Positions 1-12,031 of a DNA stretch of 64,000 nucleotides are shown piece by piece (the stretch's first letter is position 1; each line of letters opens with the position of its first letter). A model generated the notes under the pieces. It saw only the letters and a list, made by a program, of their open reading frames with translations, was not told where the DNA came from and ran no database searches. The stretch spans positions 62,001 through 126,000 of the forward strand of contig CAJQUN010000421.1 of NCBI GenBank assembly GCA_907163345.1. The letters run 5' to 3'. A program made the position numbers and the translations under genes. The stretch comes from Haberlea rhodopensis (taxonomy: Eukaryota > Streptophyta > Magnoliopsida > Lamiales > Gesneriaceae).

Positions 1-1614
1 CATTGATTTACACATCGCATGCCTGATTTACAATATCAATAATGAATGATTCCAAGTTCATATACATGCAAAAATAGATATATCAATATCTAATATTGAT
101 TTCATAACCTTGCTTTCCATTATACTTAGACATCTCATATGTCTTATAATGAAAACATGAGTCTATGAACCTAGACATCTCAAATGTCTCATAATGAATA
201 CATGATTCTACGAACCTAGACATCTCAAATGTCTTACGAAGAATGCATGATTCTACAAACCTAGACATCTCAAATGTCTCATAATATAGTCATATAAACC
301 CAGTACCCCTTATATCATGTAAGAGTCATCCTACTCTAGTGTCACGCACGCTACAAGCGGCGATATCAAGATTTGGGTCATTCCTTGGCTATATCAACAT
401 ATATGTATAACCATACGCAAAACATTCAATGCAATCAAAAATACCTTATGCATTTCACATATATATAGTAATGCTCGTACGTCGCACGTACCTTAAATCT
501 CCGAAGTCCGAGCCAAGCCTTGCTCGAGTTCCGTGCCCCGAGGAATGATGTGCTAACACGATAAATAATTCACAATTATTTACGAACATGTAACCTATGC
601 TCAAGCACACCCATATCCCTCAAAAAATTGTCAACACACGACAATTATCCTCTTAAAAGACCCGGGGCAGGGTACATGCAGGGAAGGAAATAAATGAGAC
701 AATATCGAAATTTGTTCAAGAATGCCCTACAAAAATCGAACCCTAATCTCACAATTTCGAACCCAATTAAATACCATAATTTATCTAAAATGCCAATTAA
801 GCTATCCAAGCAAGAATCAACATCCCTTGACAAAAACCCCCAATTTTCGAACTCATAATCCTTAAATTCGAACCCAAACAAGCCTTTAAATTCGAACCCT
901 TAAAATCCTTCAAATCGAACACAATAAAGGCATGGAAATACACGAAAAAGACGAACAAGGGGTAAGGGATGTTACCCAACGAAAATCGGAAGCAAAATCG
1001 TTCAAAATCGATGAACCCTAACTTTTGGGGATCGACGCCTTTCTGCCAAATCCGAACGAGAAACGCGACGAAACCTTGAATTGACGGAGGGGAAAGGAGC
1101 GCCTCGCCGAGACGACGCCGTGGGTAGGTCGGACGCGCCGATCGGCGGCGGGACGGCGGCGGCCGAAGCGCTTTTACGCGCGGAGGTGCAGGGCCAGTCG
1201 GAAATCGCGCGCGGGGAGGAGAAGAAAAGATTTGGGGTTGAAATGATTTTTATTTTAAAATCTCGGGTTCAACTGCTATTTATAGCAAAAATACCCTGAA
1301 AAATTAATAGCCCCACAAATACATCATGATTCCTTAAAAATCATCTGTTTTCAAAAACTCTCTCTCTAACTCCAAAATCCCCTACCGGTGCTCACCCAGC
1401 ACCCGAGATCCCAAGACACACCAAAAACCCAACTCTTAGGTTTTTCCACCGTAATATGAATACAATCTCAACCTCTGGATCCAACGATCCCAACTGCCCA
1501 AATAAACGAGCCCAGAAGGCCCAATACCTCGATTAAATTCCAAATCGCCACGTAAAACCACTTTAGGGATTATTAATACTCCGGGATTAACACCTATAAT
1601 CCCTGGTCATCACA
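1..1614 (-). repeat. 3' LTR of A1 (partial)
   Basis: Matches positions 6628-8241 almost base for base. It ends at 1614 with ...GGTCATCACA on the plus strand, which is the LTR's 5' TGTGATGACC when read on the minus strand. It contains the 45-bp hairpin array (128-279), the AAGGTACGT...ACGTACGAGCAT motif (reverse, around 473-497) and a TATA-like TATAAATA (reverse, near 1277-1284). Confidence 0.93.
128..279 (-). repeat. 45-bp tandem repeat with a 17-nt hairpin in each unit
   Basis: Four units start at 128, 173, 218 and 263. Each carries AGACATCTCAAATGTCT or a one-base variant: a 6-bp stem AGACAT/ATGTCT around a 5-nt loop. The same array lies at 6755-6906 in the other LTR. In A2 the fourth hairpin becomes AGGCAT...ATGCCC, so both arms changed together. 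Confidence 0.85.
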
Positions 1615-1632
1615 ATATCCCCCACTAAAAGA
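1615..1632 (-). other. Polypurine tract of A1
   Basis: The minus-strand purine run CTTTTAGTGGGGGATATT directly abuts the 3' LTR, the usual position for plus-strand DNA priming. The same run is present at 38864-38881 in A2. Confidence 0.8.
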
Positions 1633-4249
1633 ATTTCGTCCTCGAAATTAGCACTGGTGTATCACGTAACACCCAGGCTACACAACAACATGAAGCCATA
1701 ACCTCGATTCCTGACCATATCAGAATCGTATTAATAAACGCGAGGATACTTACCTCTCATCTAACTCTGAAACAGAGCGACATACCAAAACCAACATATC
1801 ACCCAAGAGGTAAAACGTACCTCGATGCGGGTCATCCCAAAAGTCAGTCCCTCATGACTGCGAAACAACTGATACTTACGACTGTAGATCAGACAGTCAT
1901 CCTTCGTTCTAATACAACAGTACGAACACATCCTGAATGACACCTCAACCGTAAGAACGTTGACCTCGTGTCAAACTCTGGAGTGGAATAGACTTCCAAA
2001 TCCATCATAACGTCAAAGAGCGTCAGCACAACTCAACGCTAACAGTCCAAAAGCAGTTAGTCAACTGAAACTGCAAGGATTCGAATCGCTCTTGATTCTA
2101 TCGTGGATATCATCCAATGATATTTTACTATGACTTACGATGTCTAACATACATCGTTACGAGGGAAACACTAGTACAACCACGGTGTACACATATCAAA
2201 CCTGGTTTCCACTTTCAAACTTCCTTCATCGAAGGAGTAGTCGCCTCATTGCAACTTAATTTGGGCAACCCACGGCCACAAATTCAACAAAAGACATCTC
2301 ACAAGATGTCCACCTCCGGATGTTCCAAGAATCACGTCCTGATCATAAATAACAACCGAGACTCCGCAGAGTTTAAAATTCTTAAGGGGCATGCAATAAA
2401 CCCATTGCATCCTCAACGCTTGTGTCGTCAGCGACACTCAACCAATCCGAAATCCTGCCATCCCTTGAAAATCCTCGGATTTAACAATCCAACTTGGGAA
2501 GGCTGTCGCATAACTCGAAGGAAAACACTAGCAAGGGAAATACCTTAACCCTCACAAGAAAATCCCTCTTCAAGGGAGTCAACTAACTTTACGATTGTTC
2601 CTCATAAACATCGTGCCATGGAGATTCTCAATCTCAAGGTGTTCCATATCTCTCATCAGAGATTTAACCATCCAAAAATAGCATAACTCTATGCTTAACA
2701 GAGAGGAAATCAATAACTGGCATCCGTATACTCACCGGTATACCTGCCTAAGCACTGATATCACATGCATACTCGATGCACTCGGCTCGGGTATCTACCA
2801 CATATCCCTAAGCCCCAAACACAACCGTCAATTCTGAGTCATTCCTTACTCAGTGGAGGATGAAAATCGACGATTAACAATACACGGTGTGATTCCCAAA
2901 ATCAACACCACTTGCACCAACTTACCGAATCTGTCAAGATTCCCAAATAGGTATAATACTACCTCCTTCCTCGCAAGGGAAGTGCCATCGAACTCGAGAT
3001 CCACAAGTCTCGAACCATCGTTCGGAAAAACTGGATACAATAACACCCATTGTATCCCAATACACGGGTTCCTTTAGATTGAGTCAATAACAACCTGATG
3101 ACTCTCTTGTTGGTACTCCAACATCCTGAGCTGTCCCAGACAAGTCTCCAAGATTAAACATAAACGTATACACGTTTCAGCGAGGCACGCACAACCTCAA
3201 ATGATGTGGTGACTACTAGAGTCCACCACGATCCACATCGCATCACCTTACGATTGCCAAACTTGGTTCCAACGAGCAGTATAACGGCTCTAGCAAGCCC
3301 ATCACGGTACTACACACACGTGGCAGACAGCCTAGTCTCTGCCTCTTTAGGTTTACCTCAAACCTACCAACAAGACGGACGTTCCACATGGTATATCATA
3401 CTATGGGAAGAAAACTCAATAGAGTAGTGGGTCTTTATCCAACACTCCTCAATGCCGATACACCCTGGACACTCCAATGTCCCTATGTACTTAACATAAC
3501 CTGATCCTACTCCCTTAGGACACATCCTACACCCTCAAGGGTGGTGTGACCATGTCCACCACATGTCACATCGACAGAAAGCGAGTACCTTCCTCCATGA
3601 TTACTCCTGTCGTCAAATCACATGGCCAAAGGCCATTCCAACGAGCATACCTCAAGGGTATCACCACTCGTAAAATGATCCCCCAATCGTAAGCTGCGGT
3701 ACAATCCCATGTACAGCGCATCCATCCATTCCTCGAGCAACCCGCTCGGTATAAGGGTCACGTCAATCGGTGTCGCACACACCACCTTGTGCTCGGTACT
3801 GGCACCCAAGGCATACCACTGAATACGTATACTCAACGCATCGATCATCGTAACGATGATGCATGTCTAATAAGACATCTCCTACACCATCGTCATCGTC
3901 ATCCTGTGACGACACATGCCAACTCATGGCATCTAAAACATTGCCAACTAGTGACGATACATGTACATCAGCGTATGTCATCCACTAACATGCTAGTAAA
4001 ATAGGCATAATAAAACATGTATATCAATGCATGCCAGCTACAATAAAGCTACTAAAATAGCAATATCTCATACCTCATCGCTAGTGATATAGCGTCATAC
4101 CTGTCTCCGTCGCTCAATAATAGTGCGTAATCAGCACCCATCGCTCGAAGGCGGCAAAAATCCTGTGCTGAGTACATAGCGGCAAGATCCCTCGCTATAG
4201 AATCGACGGTATGACACCTCGTCAGATAATAAGCGGCATGAAACCTCGC

Positions 4250-4605
4250 TATACCCTGAGCATGAATCATCGTCCACAAAGTAGCGGAAAGAGGCATCGC
4301 TATCAATACACCTGGCGGAATGAACCATCGCCAATCAATATAGCGGAATGAACCATCGCTATAAATACACCTGGCGGAATGAACCATCGCCAATAGATAT
4401 AGCGGAAAGAACCATCGCTATAAATACACCTGGCGGAATGAACCATCGCCAATAGATATAGCGGAAAGAACCATCGCTATAAATACACCTGGCGGAATGA
4501 ACCATCGCCAATAGATATAGCGGAAAGAACCATCGCTATAAATACACCTGGCGGAATGAACCATCGCCAATAGATATAGCGGAATGAACCATCGCTATAA
4601 ACCGT
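4250..4605 (-). repeat. 59-bp minisatellite of paired hairpins
   Basis: Units with CTGGCGG at 4312, 4371, 4430, 4489 and 4548 give an exact 59-bp period. Each unit contains two short inverted repeats around nearly the same loop: stem TGGCG/CGCCA, then stem TAGCG/CGCTA. The A/T versus G/C change in the stem is matched on both arms. A2 has six units at 41570-41923. Confidence 0.9.
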
Positions 4606-4719
4606 GTCCTCATAGAGAAATGAATATAAATCGACACAGCGGGACACATCACCGCTATCATCCGTGTCATCACAAAGGAATGAATCATCATCCTAACAAG
4701 CGGCATCTCATCCTCGCTT

Positions 4720-4935
4720 CTTCATACAAGCGGTATCTCATCCTCGCTTCGTATGGCATACCCCGCCTCCATGTGCAAGCGAGCATCCCCGCCCGCTCCA
4801 CATTTTTAGCGGTACAAGCATAAGCTTCTTCATACAAGCGGTATCTCATCCTCGCTTCGTATGGAATACCCCGCCTCCATGTGCAAGCGAGCATCCCCGC
4901 CCGCTCCACATTTTTAGCGGTCAAGCGTAAGTATA
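4720..4935 (-). repeat. 108-bp tandem duplication with AGCG...CGCT hairpins
   Basis: The segment 4720-4827 is repeated at 4828-4935. Each copy holds AAGCGG...CCTCGCTT and AAGCGAGC...GCCCGCT type inverted repeats. It continues the hairpin theme of the neighbouring 59-bp array. Confidence 0.8.
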
Positions 4936-5167
4936 AAAATTCTCACTGTCATAAGCAGGACTCCTGGAATGTATAATCATCATTCCTTTTTATACTCCAT
5001 ATTTCCTGTAACCTGCAACCATCAGGGTTAACAACAATAGCCATATACGCTATGCATCAACATTCAATACATAATAAAAACGCATTATATGAATGTATGG
5101 ATATGCAATGTCATGACATTCTTTTTCCTTAAATCCTTATTTCATCCTGAGCCCTTATCATTAGTAC

Positions 5168-5350
5168 ATTTTAATGCTTCTTGCTACTCCAGGAAAGCGG
5201 AATTCTTCCTCGCTTCCACTGGACTTTAGCGTTGCTACTCCATGTAAGCGGAACTCTTCATCGCTTCCAATGGACTTTAGCGTTGCTACTCCATATAAGC
5301 GGGACTCTTCATCGCTTCATATGGACTTTAGCATAAGCCATTAAAATCCT
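5168..5350 (-). repeat. Three AGCGG...CGCTT hairpin cassettes inside a larger stem
   Basis: Three repeats of about 58 bp (GCTACTCC...AAGCGG...TCGCTTCC...) are bracketed by ATTTTAATG (5168-5176) and CATTAAAAT near 5339-5347. A2 has only one cassette between the same arms (about 42488-42565). The H LTR has a 12-bp version of the outer stem at 53356-53367/53421-53432. Confidence 0.75.
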
Positions 5351-5749
5351 TACTAAGATAACTTTGACTCGTGAAATACACCTCTTATATTTCACAACAT
5401 ACATATGCAAAAACAATGCACAATAACATATATCATAACCTCAATGCACCACTTTGCATTCATCATGTGTCAACAAGACAACGTAAAATACATGTTACCT
5501 CGGAAATATCCCTTTATCTGATTTTCTTAAAACCAGCTTCCTTGGCACATAACACACGGAGTGCCAGACATCCCCATAAATGTCATCCTATCGTGTTCCA
5601 CACGATTCCTGCAACCACAATGGTTAGCAATACCACTTTTCATATCATAAGAGCACATAAACAATTTGCTATGTCATACAACATTAATGCCATCATGCAT
5701 AAATATGTGCTATCAATAACTTCCTAGGCCCTTAACAGCCCCAATGAGC

Positions 5750-5768
5750 AACCACTGCTCTGATACCA
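5750..5768 (-). other. tRNA-Met primer-binding site of A1
   Basis: The minus strand reads TGGTATCAGAGCAGTGGTT, 4 nt inside the 5' LTR end at 5773. The first 12 bases are the usual plant initiator tRNA-Met primer complement. It is identical to the sites at 29579, 35039 and 42965. Confidence 0.93.
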
Positions 5769-5772
5769 CTAA

Positions 5773-8241
5773 TGTAAGGACCCCAAGCCCTTAAACCTTG
5801 ATTAGTGTATTATTAACCACTATGTGTGGTACATGCTTTCTATAAAATGTCAATCGGGAAGCTCTGATGATACTTAATCATTGCCTGTCAATGAAAGACT
5901 CATATGTTTGCCCTTTACCAACCCCTTGGTGCCACTTTTCACATTGTAAACTTTTATAAAAATTTGGGCAGAGTCTCCCCATAAATAGAGCTATCCCAAA
6001 AAAAAAAAGAGTACAACACATAACAAAATTCCCGGCCAGGGAACACATAATACTCAACAGAAAGCAGTAATACAAGTAGATTCCCAGCCAGGGAAGACAC
6101 CACACATATGTCAACAAAAGTGGGTTCCAACACCCACATAATACACCAACGACTCTCATATCATTCTAGCAATTCAACCTAATTGCATGCAACCTTAAAT
6201 GAAAGAGAGAAAGGCTCATGCCTTTATATACAATCCATATACAAGTATATTCGTGCTCACATGCGAGCATCATGAATATGTATAAATCCTCAGGTGTATA
6301 TATAGGTACTCTATACGATACCGTGCTCCATCAAGCCCTGGTACCACGATCCTGGGAGTACCTCAAATCAACAGCTCGAGCTCAGCTCCATAGCCATCGA
6401 TGTACCTGTCCACCTGTCCCAACAGAGACAGCCCCCAACGGGGTGAGCATACCAATACACAAAATCCCATAATCATAATAATGAAATTCATAATTTACAA
6501 CACAAGTAAATACTAATGAATTTAAATGATACTCCCTGGATGGCAACATCCTCATCCGGGATTCCGTGTACTGTCCCTGTTCTCACAACATCAAACTCAT
6601 CAAATCTCATAAATCAGTAAATCAACACATTGATTTACACATCGCATGCCTGATTTACAATATCAATAATGAATGATTCCAAGTTCATATACATGCAAAA
6701 ATAGATATATCAATATCTAATATTGATTTCATAACCTTGCTTTCCATTATACTTAGACATCTCATATGTCTTATAATGAAAACATGAGTCTATGAACCTA
6801 GACATCTCAAATGTCTCATAATGAATACATGATTCTACGAACCTAGACATCTCAAATGTCTTACGAAGAATGCATGATTCTACAAACCTAGACATCTCAA
6901 ATGTCTCATAATATAGTCATATAAACCCAGTACCCCTTATATCATGTAAGAGTCATCCTACTCTAGTGTCACGCACGCTACAAGCGGCGATATCAAGATT
7001 TGGGTCATTCCTTGGCTATATCAACATATATGTATAACCATACGCAAAACATTCAATGCAATCAAAAATACCTTATGCATTTCACATATATATAGTAATG
7101 CTCGTACGTCGCACGTACCTTAAATCTCCGAAGTCCGAGCCAAGCCTTGCTCGAGTTCCATGCCCCGAGGAATGATGTGCTAACACGATAAATAATTCAC
7201 AATTATTTACGAACATGTAACCTATGCTCAAGCACACCCATATCCCTCAAAAAATTGTCAACACACGACAATTATCCTCTTAAAAGACCCGGGGCAGGGT
7301 ACATGCAGGGAAGGAAATAAATGAGACAATATCGAAATTTGTTCAAGAATGCCCTACAAAAATCGAACCCTAATCTCACAATTTCGAACCCAATTAAATA
7401 CCATAATTTATCTAAAATGCCAATTAAGCTATCCAAGCAAGAATCAACATCCCTTGACAAAAACCCCCAATTTTCGAACTCATAATCCTTAAATTCGAAC
7501 CCAAACAAGCCTTTAAATTCGAACCCTTAAAATCCTTCAAATCGAACACAATAAAGGCATGGAAATACACGAAAAAGACGAACAAGGGGTAAGGGATGTT
7601 ACCCAACGAAAATCGGAAGCAAAATCGTTCAAAATCGATGAACCCTAACTTTTGGGGATCGACGCCTTTCTGCCAAATCCGAACGAGAAACGCGACGAAA
7701 CCTTGAATTGACGGAGGGGAAAGGAGCGCCTCGCCGAGACGACGCCGTGGGTAGGTCGGACGCGCCGATCGGCGGCGGGACGGCGGCGGCCGAAGCGCTT
7801 TTACGCGCGGAGGTGCAGGGCCAGTCGGAAATCGCGCGCGGGGAGGAGAAGAAAAGATTTGGGGTTGAAATGATTTTTATTTTAAAATCTCGGGTTCAAC
7901 TGCTATTTATAGCAAAAATACCCTGAAAAATTAATAGCCCCACAAATACATCATGATTCCTTAAAAATCATCTGTTTTCAAAAACTCTCTCTCTAACTCC
8001 AAAATCCCCTACCGGTGCTCACCCAGCACCCGAGATCCCAAGACACACCAAAAACCCAACTCTTAGGTTTTTCCACCGTAATGTGAATACAATCTCAACC
8101 TCTGGATCCAACGATCCCAACTGCCCAAATAAACGAGCCCAGAAGGCCCAATACCTCGATTAAATTCCAAATCGCCACGTAAAACCACTTTAGGGATTAT
8201 TAATACTCCGGGATTAACACCTATAATCCCTGGTCATCACA
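5773..8241 (-). repeat. 5' LTR of A1
   Basis: 2469 bp, beginning (minus strand) TGTGATGACC and ending GGTCCTTACA. On the minus strand it contains TATAAATA at 7911-7904 followed by a CT-rich, then GC-rich leader, the AAGGTACGTGCGACGTACGA motif (about 7100-7125), the 45-bp hairpin array, the ACAGGGACAG...CTGTCTCTGT bracket, and paired CCTGGCCGGGAA/CCTGGCTGGGAA boxes near its 3' end (around 6020-6100). Confidence 0.93.
7904..7911 (-). promoter_or_regulatory. Putative TATA box of the A1 5' LTR
   Basis: TATAAATA on the minus strand in the context GCTATAAATAGCAG. The same box occurs at the same place in all family-A LTRs, e.g. plus strand near 9881-9888 and 16591-16598. A position ahead of a CT-rich leader is typical of an LTR promoter. 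The start of transcription is not visible. Confidence 0.6.
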
Positions 8242-8259
8242 TTACCATATCGTAATATC

Positions 8260-8690
8260 GTGTCATTATATAGGCATTATATAAACGTCATCGTTACTTA
8301 TCATAATCATCCTCATAGACATCATATCCTATTTACTCATCATAAACATCATCATCATAGACTTACTTATCATGATCATCATCGTAAACATCATATCATC
8401 TTTACTTATCATAAACATCATCATCATAAACTTGCTTATCATAATCATCATCATAAACATCATATCATCTTTACTTATCATAAACATCATCATCATAAAC
8501 TTACTTATCATAATCATCATCATAAACATCATATCATCTTTACTTATCATAAACATCATCCTCATAAACATCATATCATCTTTACTTATCATAAACATCA
8601 TCCTCATAAACATCATATCATCTTTACTTATCATAAACATCATCATCATAAACTTACTTATCATAATCATCATCGTAAACATCTTAAGTA
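8260..8690 (-). repeat. Degenerate ATGATG-rich minisatellite in the B-type LTR
   Basis: Repeats of roughly 33-66 bp are built from CATCATCATAAAC, TTACTTATCATAA and ATATCATCTTTACTTATC. Frames on both strands stay open only because the repeat lacks stops; the translations are runs of His/Ile/Asn or Met/Ile and are not genes. The plus-oriented equivalents are 33535-34235 and 49135-49830. Confidence 0.85.
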
Positions 8691-8923
8691 CTTATACGAT
8701 TATTGCGTAGTCATAGTGTAAGAATATGTTACCATCCGATGCCCGTACGCGTCTTACGTTCCTTAATTCCAAAAGTGGAGAAGTTGGAGAACTTTATCTC
8801 CTTGACGTTGTGGGTACCTGGGATGGTTCTACATAACCATACAAATCGATATTAGAAGCTAACTATAGTCCAATATCCAAAAAAATCCCACAAAACATCA
8901 AAAACACATATTTTTATATCTCG

Positions 8924-9129
8924 CGATCGATCGCCGCCCAGGCCCGGTCGATCGCGAGACCATACTGGACGTTGCTGAAATTTTCAGCTCTTGGCGATCG
9001 ATCGCCACTTTTGGCGCGATCGATCGCCAGCCTCGCCGATCGATCGCCCAAATGTGGCGATCGATCGCCAAATGTTACTGGCGTCTACTGTTGGGTCGTG
9101 ATCGATCGCCTGGAACGGGCGATCGATCG
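8924..9129. repeat. CGATCGATCG palindrome array (B-type LTR)
   Basis: Copies, some with one mismatch, start at 8924, 8945, 8995, 9017, 9037, 9058, 9099 and 9120. Read as pairs, the spacings are 21, 22, 21 and 21 bp. Flanking bases often extend the palindrome (GGCGATCGATCGCC). Confidence 0.92.
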
Positions 9130-9543
9130 CCGATCCCTGTACTTCAAAAAATCGCCATTTTAGAGCATTTTCCAAGCTCTACCTCAAACCATTCAAACCC
9201 AAACTTTCCTACAACATTTACATCATCACAACCCACTAAAACCCACATAAAACACTTCAAAAATTATACCGCAACAACATGCAACACATACCCAAAACAA
9301 ACCCACATAATTTACTTCAACATCAACCCATTTCAACACCAAACATCATAAAAACTTTAGGAAGGGTTCCATACCTCTTGTATGCTCCAAATATTAACAA
9401 AGATCACACAAACAAAGGTTTTGTGAAGCTTTCCTTCTCCTTCCTTGGTGCATTTCGAAAATGGGAGATGGGTTAGGGTTGAGGAATGAATTGGGGATTT
9501 TAAAAGTGATTGGTAAAGTAAGTGGGTATAGTGGGAAAAGGGG

Positions 9544-12031
9544 TGTGATGACCAGGGATTATAGGTGTTAATCCCGTAGTGTTAATAATCCCTAAAGTGG
9601 TTTTACGTGGCGATTTGGAGTTTAATCGAAGTGTTGGGCCTTCTGGGCTCGTTTATTTGGGTAGTTGGGATCGTTGGATCCAGAGGTTGAGATTGTATTC
9701 TCATTTGGGTGAAAAACCTAAGAGTTGGGTTTTGATGTGTCTCGGGATCTCGGGTGCTTGTGTGAGCACCGGTAGGGGGTTTTGGAGTTAGAGAGAGAAT
9801 ATTTGAAAACAGATGATTTTTAATGAATCATGATGTATTTGTGGGGCTATTAGTATTTCGGGGTATTTTTGCTATAAATACCAGTTGAACCCGATATTTT
9901 AAGGATAATTTCATTTCAGCCCCAATTTTCTTCTCTCTCCCCGCACGCGATTTTCCCGTCTGGACCAGCCCCCGCCGCTTCAGGCGCTTCGCCCGCCGCC
10001 GTTCGGCGCGTGCGACCAGTCACCGGCTTCGTCTCGTCGAGGCGCAGCTATCCCCTCCGTCAATTCGAAGTTTCATCGCGATTTGAGTTCGGATTTTACA
10101 GGAAAGCGGCGATCCCCAAATTCTAGGGTTTATCGGATTTCGACCGATTTACTTCCGATTTTCGTTTGGGTAACCTTCCTTACCCCTTTTCCATGCTTGT
10201 GATGTTTTCCCCCTGCCTTTTTGTGAATTATTGTGTTCGAATTTAAAGATTGGGTTCGAATTAAGGGCTATAGATTCGAATTTTTGGGGGTTTTGGCAAT
10301 GGGGTGATGATTTTTGCTTTGTTAGCTTAATTCACATTTTACATGAATTATGGTGTTTAATTGGGTTCGATTTGTGAGATAAGGGTTCGAAAATTTGTAG
10401 GGTGTTCTTGAACAATTTTCGTTATTGTCTCATTCGTTCCCTCCCTGCATGTACCCTGCCCCGGGTCTTTTTAAAGGTTAATTGTCGTGTGTTGACAATA
10501 TTTTGAGGGTTATGGGTGTGCTTGAGCATGGGTTGCATGTTCGTAAATAATTGTGTTATTTATCGTGTTAGCACATCGTTCCTCGGGGCATGGAACTCGA
10601 GCAAGGTTTGGCTCGGACTTCGGAGATTTAAGGTACGTGCGACGTACGAGCATTTCTATATATTAGAGCATTGTGAAATGCATAAGGTATTTTTGATTGC
10701 ATTGAATATTGTGCGTATGGTTATACATATATGTTGATATAGCCAAGGAACGACCAAATCTTGATATCGCCGCTTGTAGCGTGCGTGACACTAGAGTAGG
10801 ATAACTCTTACAAGATATAAGGGGTACTGGGTTTATATAACTATTGTAGGGCATTTGAGATGCCTGAGGATGATCGTAGAATCATGTATTCATTATAAGA
10901 CATTTTAGATGTCTAGGTTCGTAGAATCATGTATTCATTATAAGACATTCGAGATGTCTAGGTATAATGAAGGATTGGTAAAATAAATGCTAGGCATTTG
11001 AGCTATCTGTGATTGATAGCGAGGTTGTGAAATCAGTATTAGATATTGAGATATCTATAATTGCATGTTTAATGAATTTACAATCACTATCTGTTGATAT
11101 TCGAGGATTAGGCATGCGATGAGTTAATCAATGTGTTGATTTACTGATTTTTGAGAATTGATGAGTTTGATGATTGTGAGAACAGGGACAGTACACGGAA
11201 TCCCGGATGAGGTTGCCATCCAGGGAGTATCATTTAAATTCATTAGTATTTACCTTTGTTGTAAATTATGAATTTCATTATTGTGATTATGGGATTTTGT
11301 GTATTGGTATGCTCACCCTGTTGGGGGCTGTCTCTGTTGGGACAGGTGAACAGGTACATCGATGGCTGTGGAGCTGAGCTCGTGCTGTTGATTGGAGGTA
11401 CTCCCAGGATCGTGGGACCAGGGCTTGATGGAGCACGGTATCGTATAGAGTACTTCTATACACCTGAGGATTATATACATATTCATGATGCTCGCATGTG
11501 AGCACGATTATACTTGTATATGGATTGTATATAAAGGCATGAGCCTTTCTCTCTTTCATTTGAGGTTGCATGCAATTAGAGGTAGAATTGCTAAATGATA
11601 TGAGAGTCATTGGTGTATTATGTGGGTGTTGAAACCCACTTTTGTCGTCATATGTGTGGTGTCTTCCCTGGCTGGGAATTTACTTGTGTTACTGCATTCT
11701 GATGTGTATTATGTGTTCCCTGGCCGGGAATTATGTTATGTGTTGTGCCTTTTTTTCGGGATAGCTCTATTTATGGGGAGACTCTGCCCAAATTTTTATA
11801 AAAGTTCACAATGTGAAAAGTGGCATCAAGGGGTTGGTAAAGGGCAAACATATGAGTCTTTTATTGTTAGGATGATGATCTTATAACATTGAGTATTAAA
11901 GGAAATTTTGTAATTGACATTCAATGGTAAAGTATCATCTGAGCTTCCCGATTGACTTTTTATTGAAAGCATGTGCCACACATAGTGGTTAATACACTAA
12001 TCAGGGGTTAAGGGCTAAGGGGGTCCTTACA
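9544..12031 (+). mobile_element. Solo LTR, family A, TSD AGGGG
   Basis: 2488 bp from TGTGATGACC to GGGTCCTTACA, flanked by AGGGG at 9539-9543 and 12032-12036. It is the plus-strand counterpart of the A1/A2 LTRs. It contains TATAAATA (about 9881), the AAGGTACGTGCGACGTACGA motif (about 10629-10653), hairpins with stems GGCAT/ATGCC, AGACAT/ATGTCT and AGATAT/ATATCT (10849-11055), the ACAGGGACAG (11182-11191)/CTGTCTCTGT (11328-11337) bracket, and CCTGGCTGGGAA/CCTGGCCGGGAA boxes (about 11668-11735). A solo LTR with an intact TSD is the product of LTR-LTR recombination. Confidence 0.95.

Larger units (their letters stand above)
1615..5772 (-). other. Non-coding internal region of LARD A1
   Basis: About 4.2 kb between the LTRs. 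Next to the 3' LTR is a polypurine tract (minus-strand AGTGGGGGATATT, with GGACGAAATT just before it) like that of chromovirus B at 47935-47960. The half near the primer site (about 4930-5700) is clearly similar to the middle of the family-H LTR (53200-53500), in the same orientation relative to the element, so a solo-LTR-like segment appears to have been captured. Between them lie hairpin-rich tandem repeats (4250-4605, 4720-4935). Frames here have no similarity I recognise to gag, protease, RT, RNase H or integrase. Confidence 0.85.
1..8241 (-). mobile_element. LARD-type LTR retrotransposon, family A, copy A1 (partial)
   Basis: Non-autonomous long-terminal-repeat element read on the minus strand; its left LTR is cut by the window edge. 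The order on the minus strand is 5' LTR (8241-5773), primer-binding site (5768-5750), a 4.16-kb internal region without recognisable gag or pol, a polypurine tract, then the 3' LTR (1614-1). The LTR ends are TGTGATGACC and GGTCCTTACA. The two LTRs match over 1-1614 versus 6628-8241 with no length difference and only two substitutions noticed (near 528/7155 and 1459/8086), so the insertion is young. It interrupts a reverse B-type LTR. The right flank begins TTACC; the matching left TSD lies outside the window. A large internal region lacking protein genes fits the LARD definition. No protein is proposed: open frames inside are short, differ between copies A1 and A2, and resemble no family. Confidence 0.9.

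Noticed and set aside
1081..1299. GC-rich open frame at 1081-1299 (and 7708-7926, 38278-38583, 45076-45381)
   Set aside because: It spans the GC-rich LTR leader and TATA region on the opposite strand to the element; an LTR shadow, not a gene.
4052..4393. Open frames of 60-120 codons throughout LARD internal regions (e.g. 2117-2548, 4052-4393, 5371-5727 and their A2 counterparts)
   Set aside because: Their boundaries change between A1 and A2 through indels, many run through tandem repeats, and none shows a domain or codon pattern of a gene.
4312..4605. CRISPR-like regular array (59-bp period; also the 44-bp repeats at 28949 and 54702)
   Set aside because: Whole units are repeated, with no variable spacers, inside plant retrotransposons. 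They are minisatellites.
5877..6159. Hydrophobic minus-strand frames (5878-6159, 36207-36569, 43006-43368) resembling small membrane proteins
   Set aside because: They lie in the 3' portion of family-A LTRs over the CCTGGCNGGGA boxes; the hydrophobicity comes from T-rich sequence and the frame is changed by indels in the solo LTRs.
8329..8710. Long open frames on both strands coding runs of His/Ile/Asn or Met/Ile/Phe
   Set aside because: They are translations of an ATG/CAT-rich minisatellite in the B-type LTR; all frames stay open because the repeat lacks stops, and the sequence aligns with non-coding LTR elsewhere.
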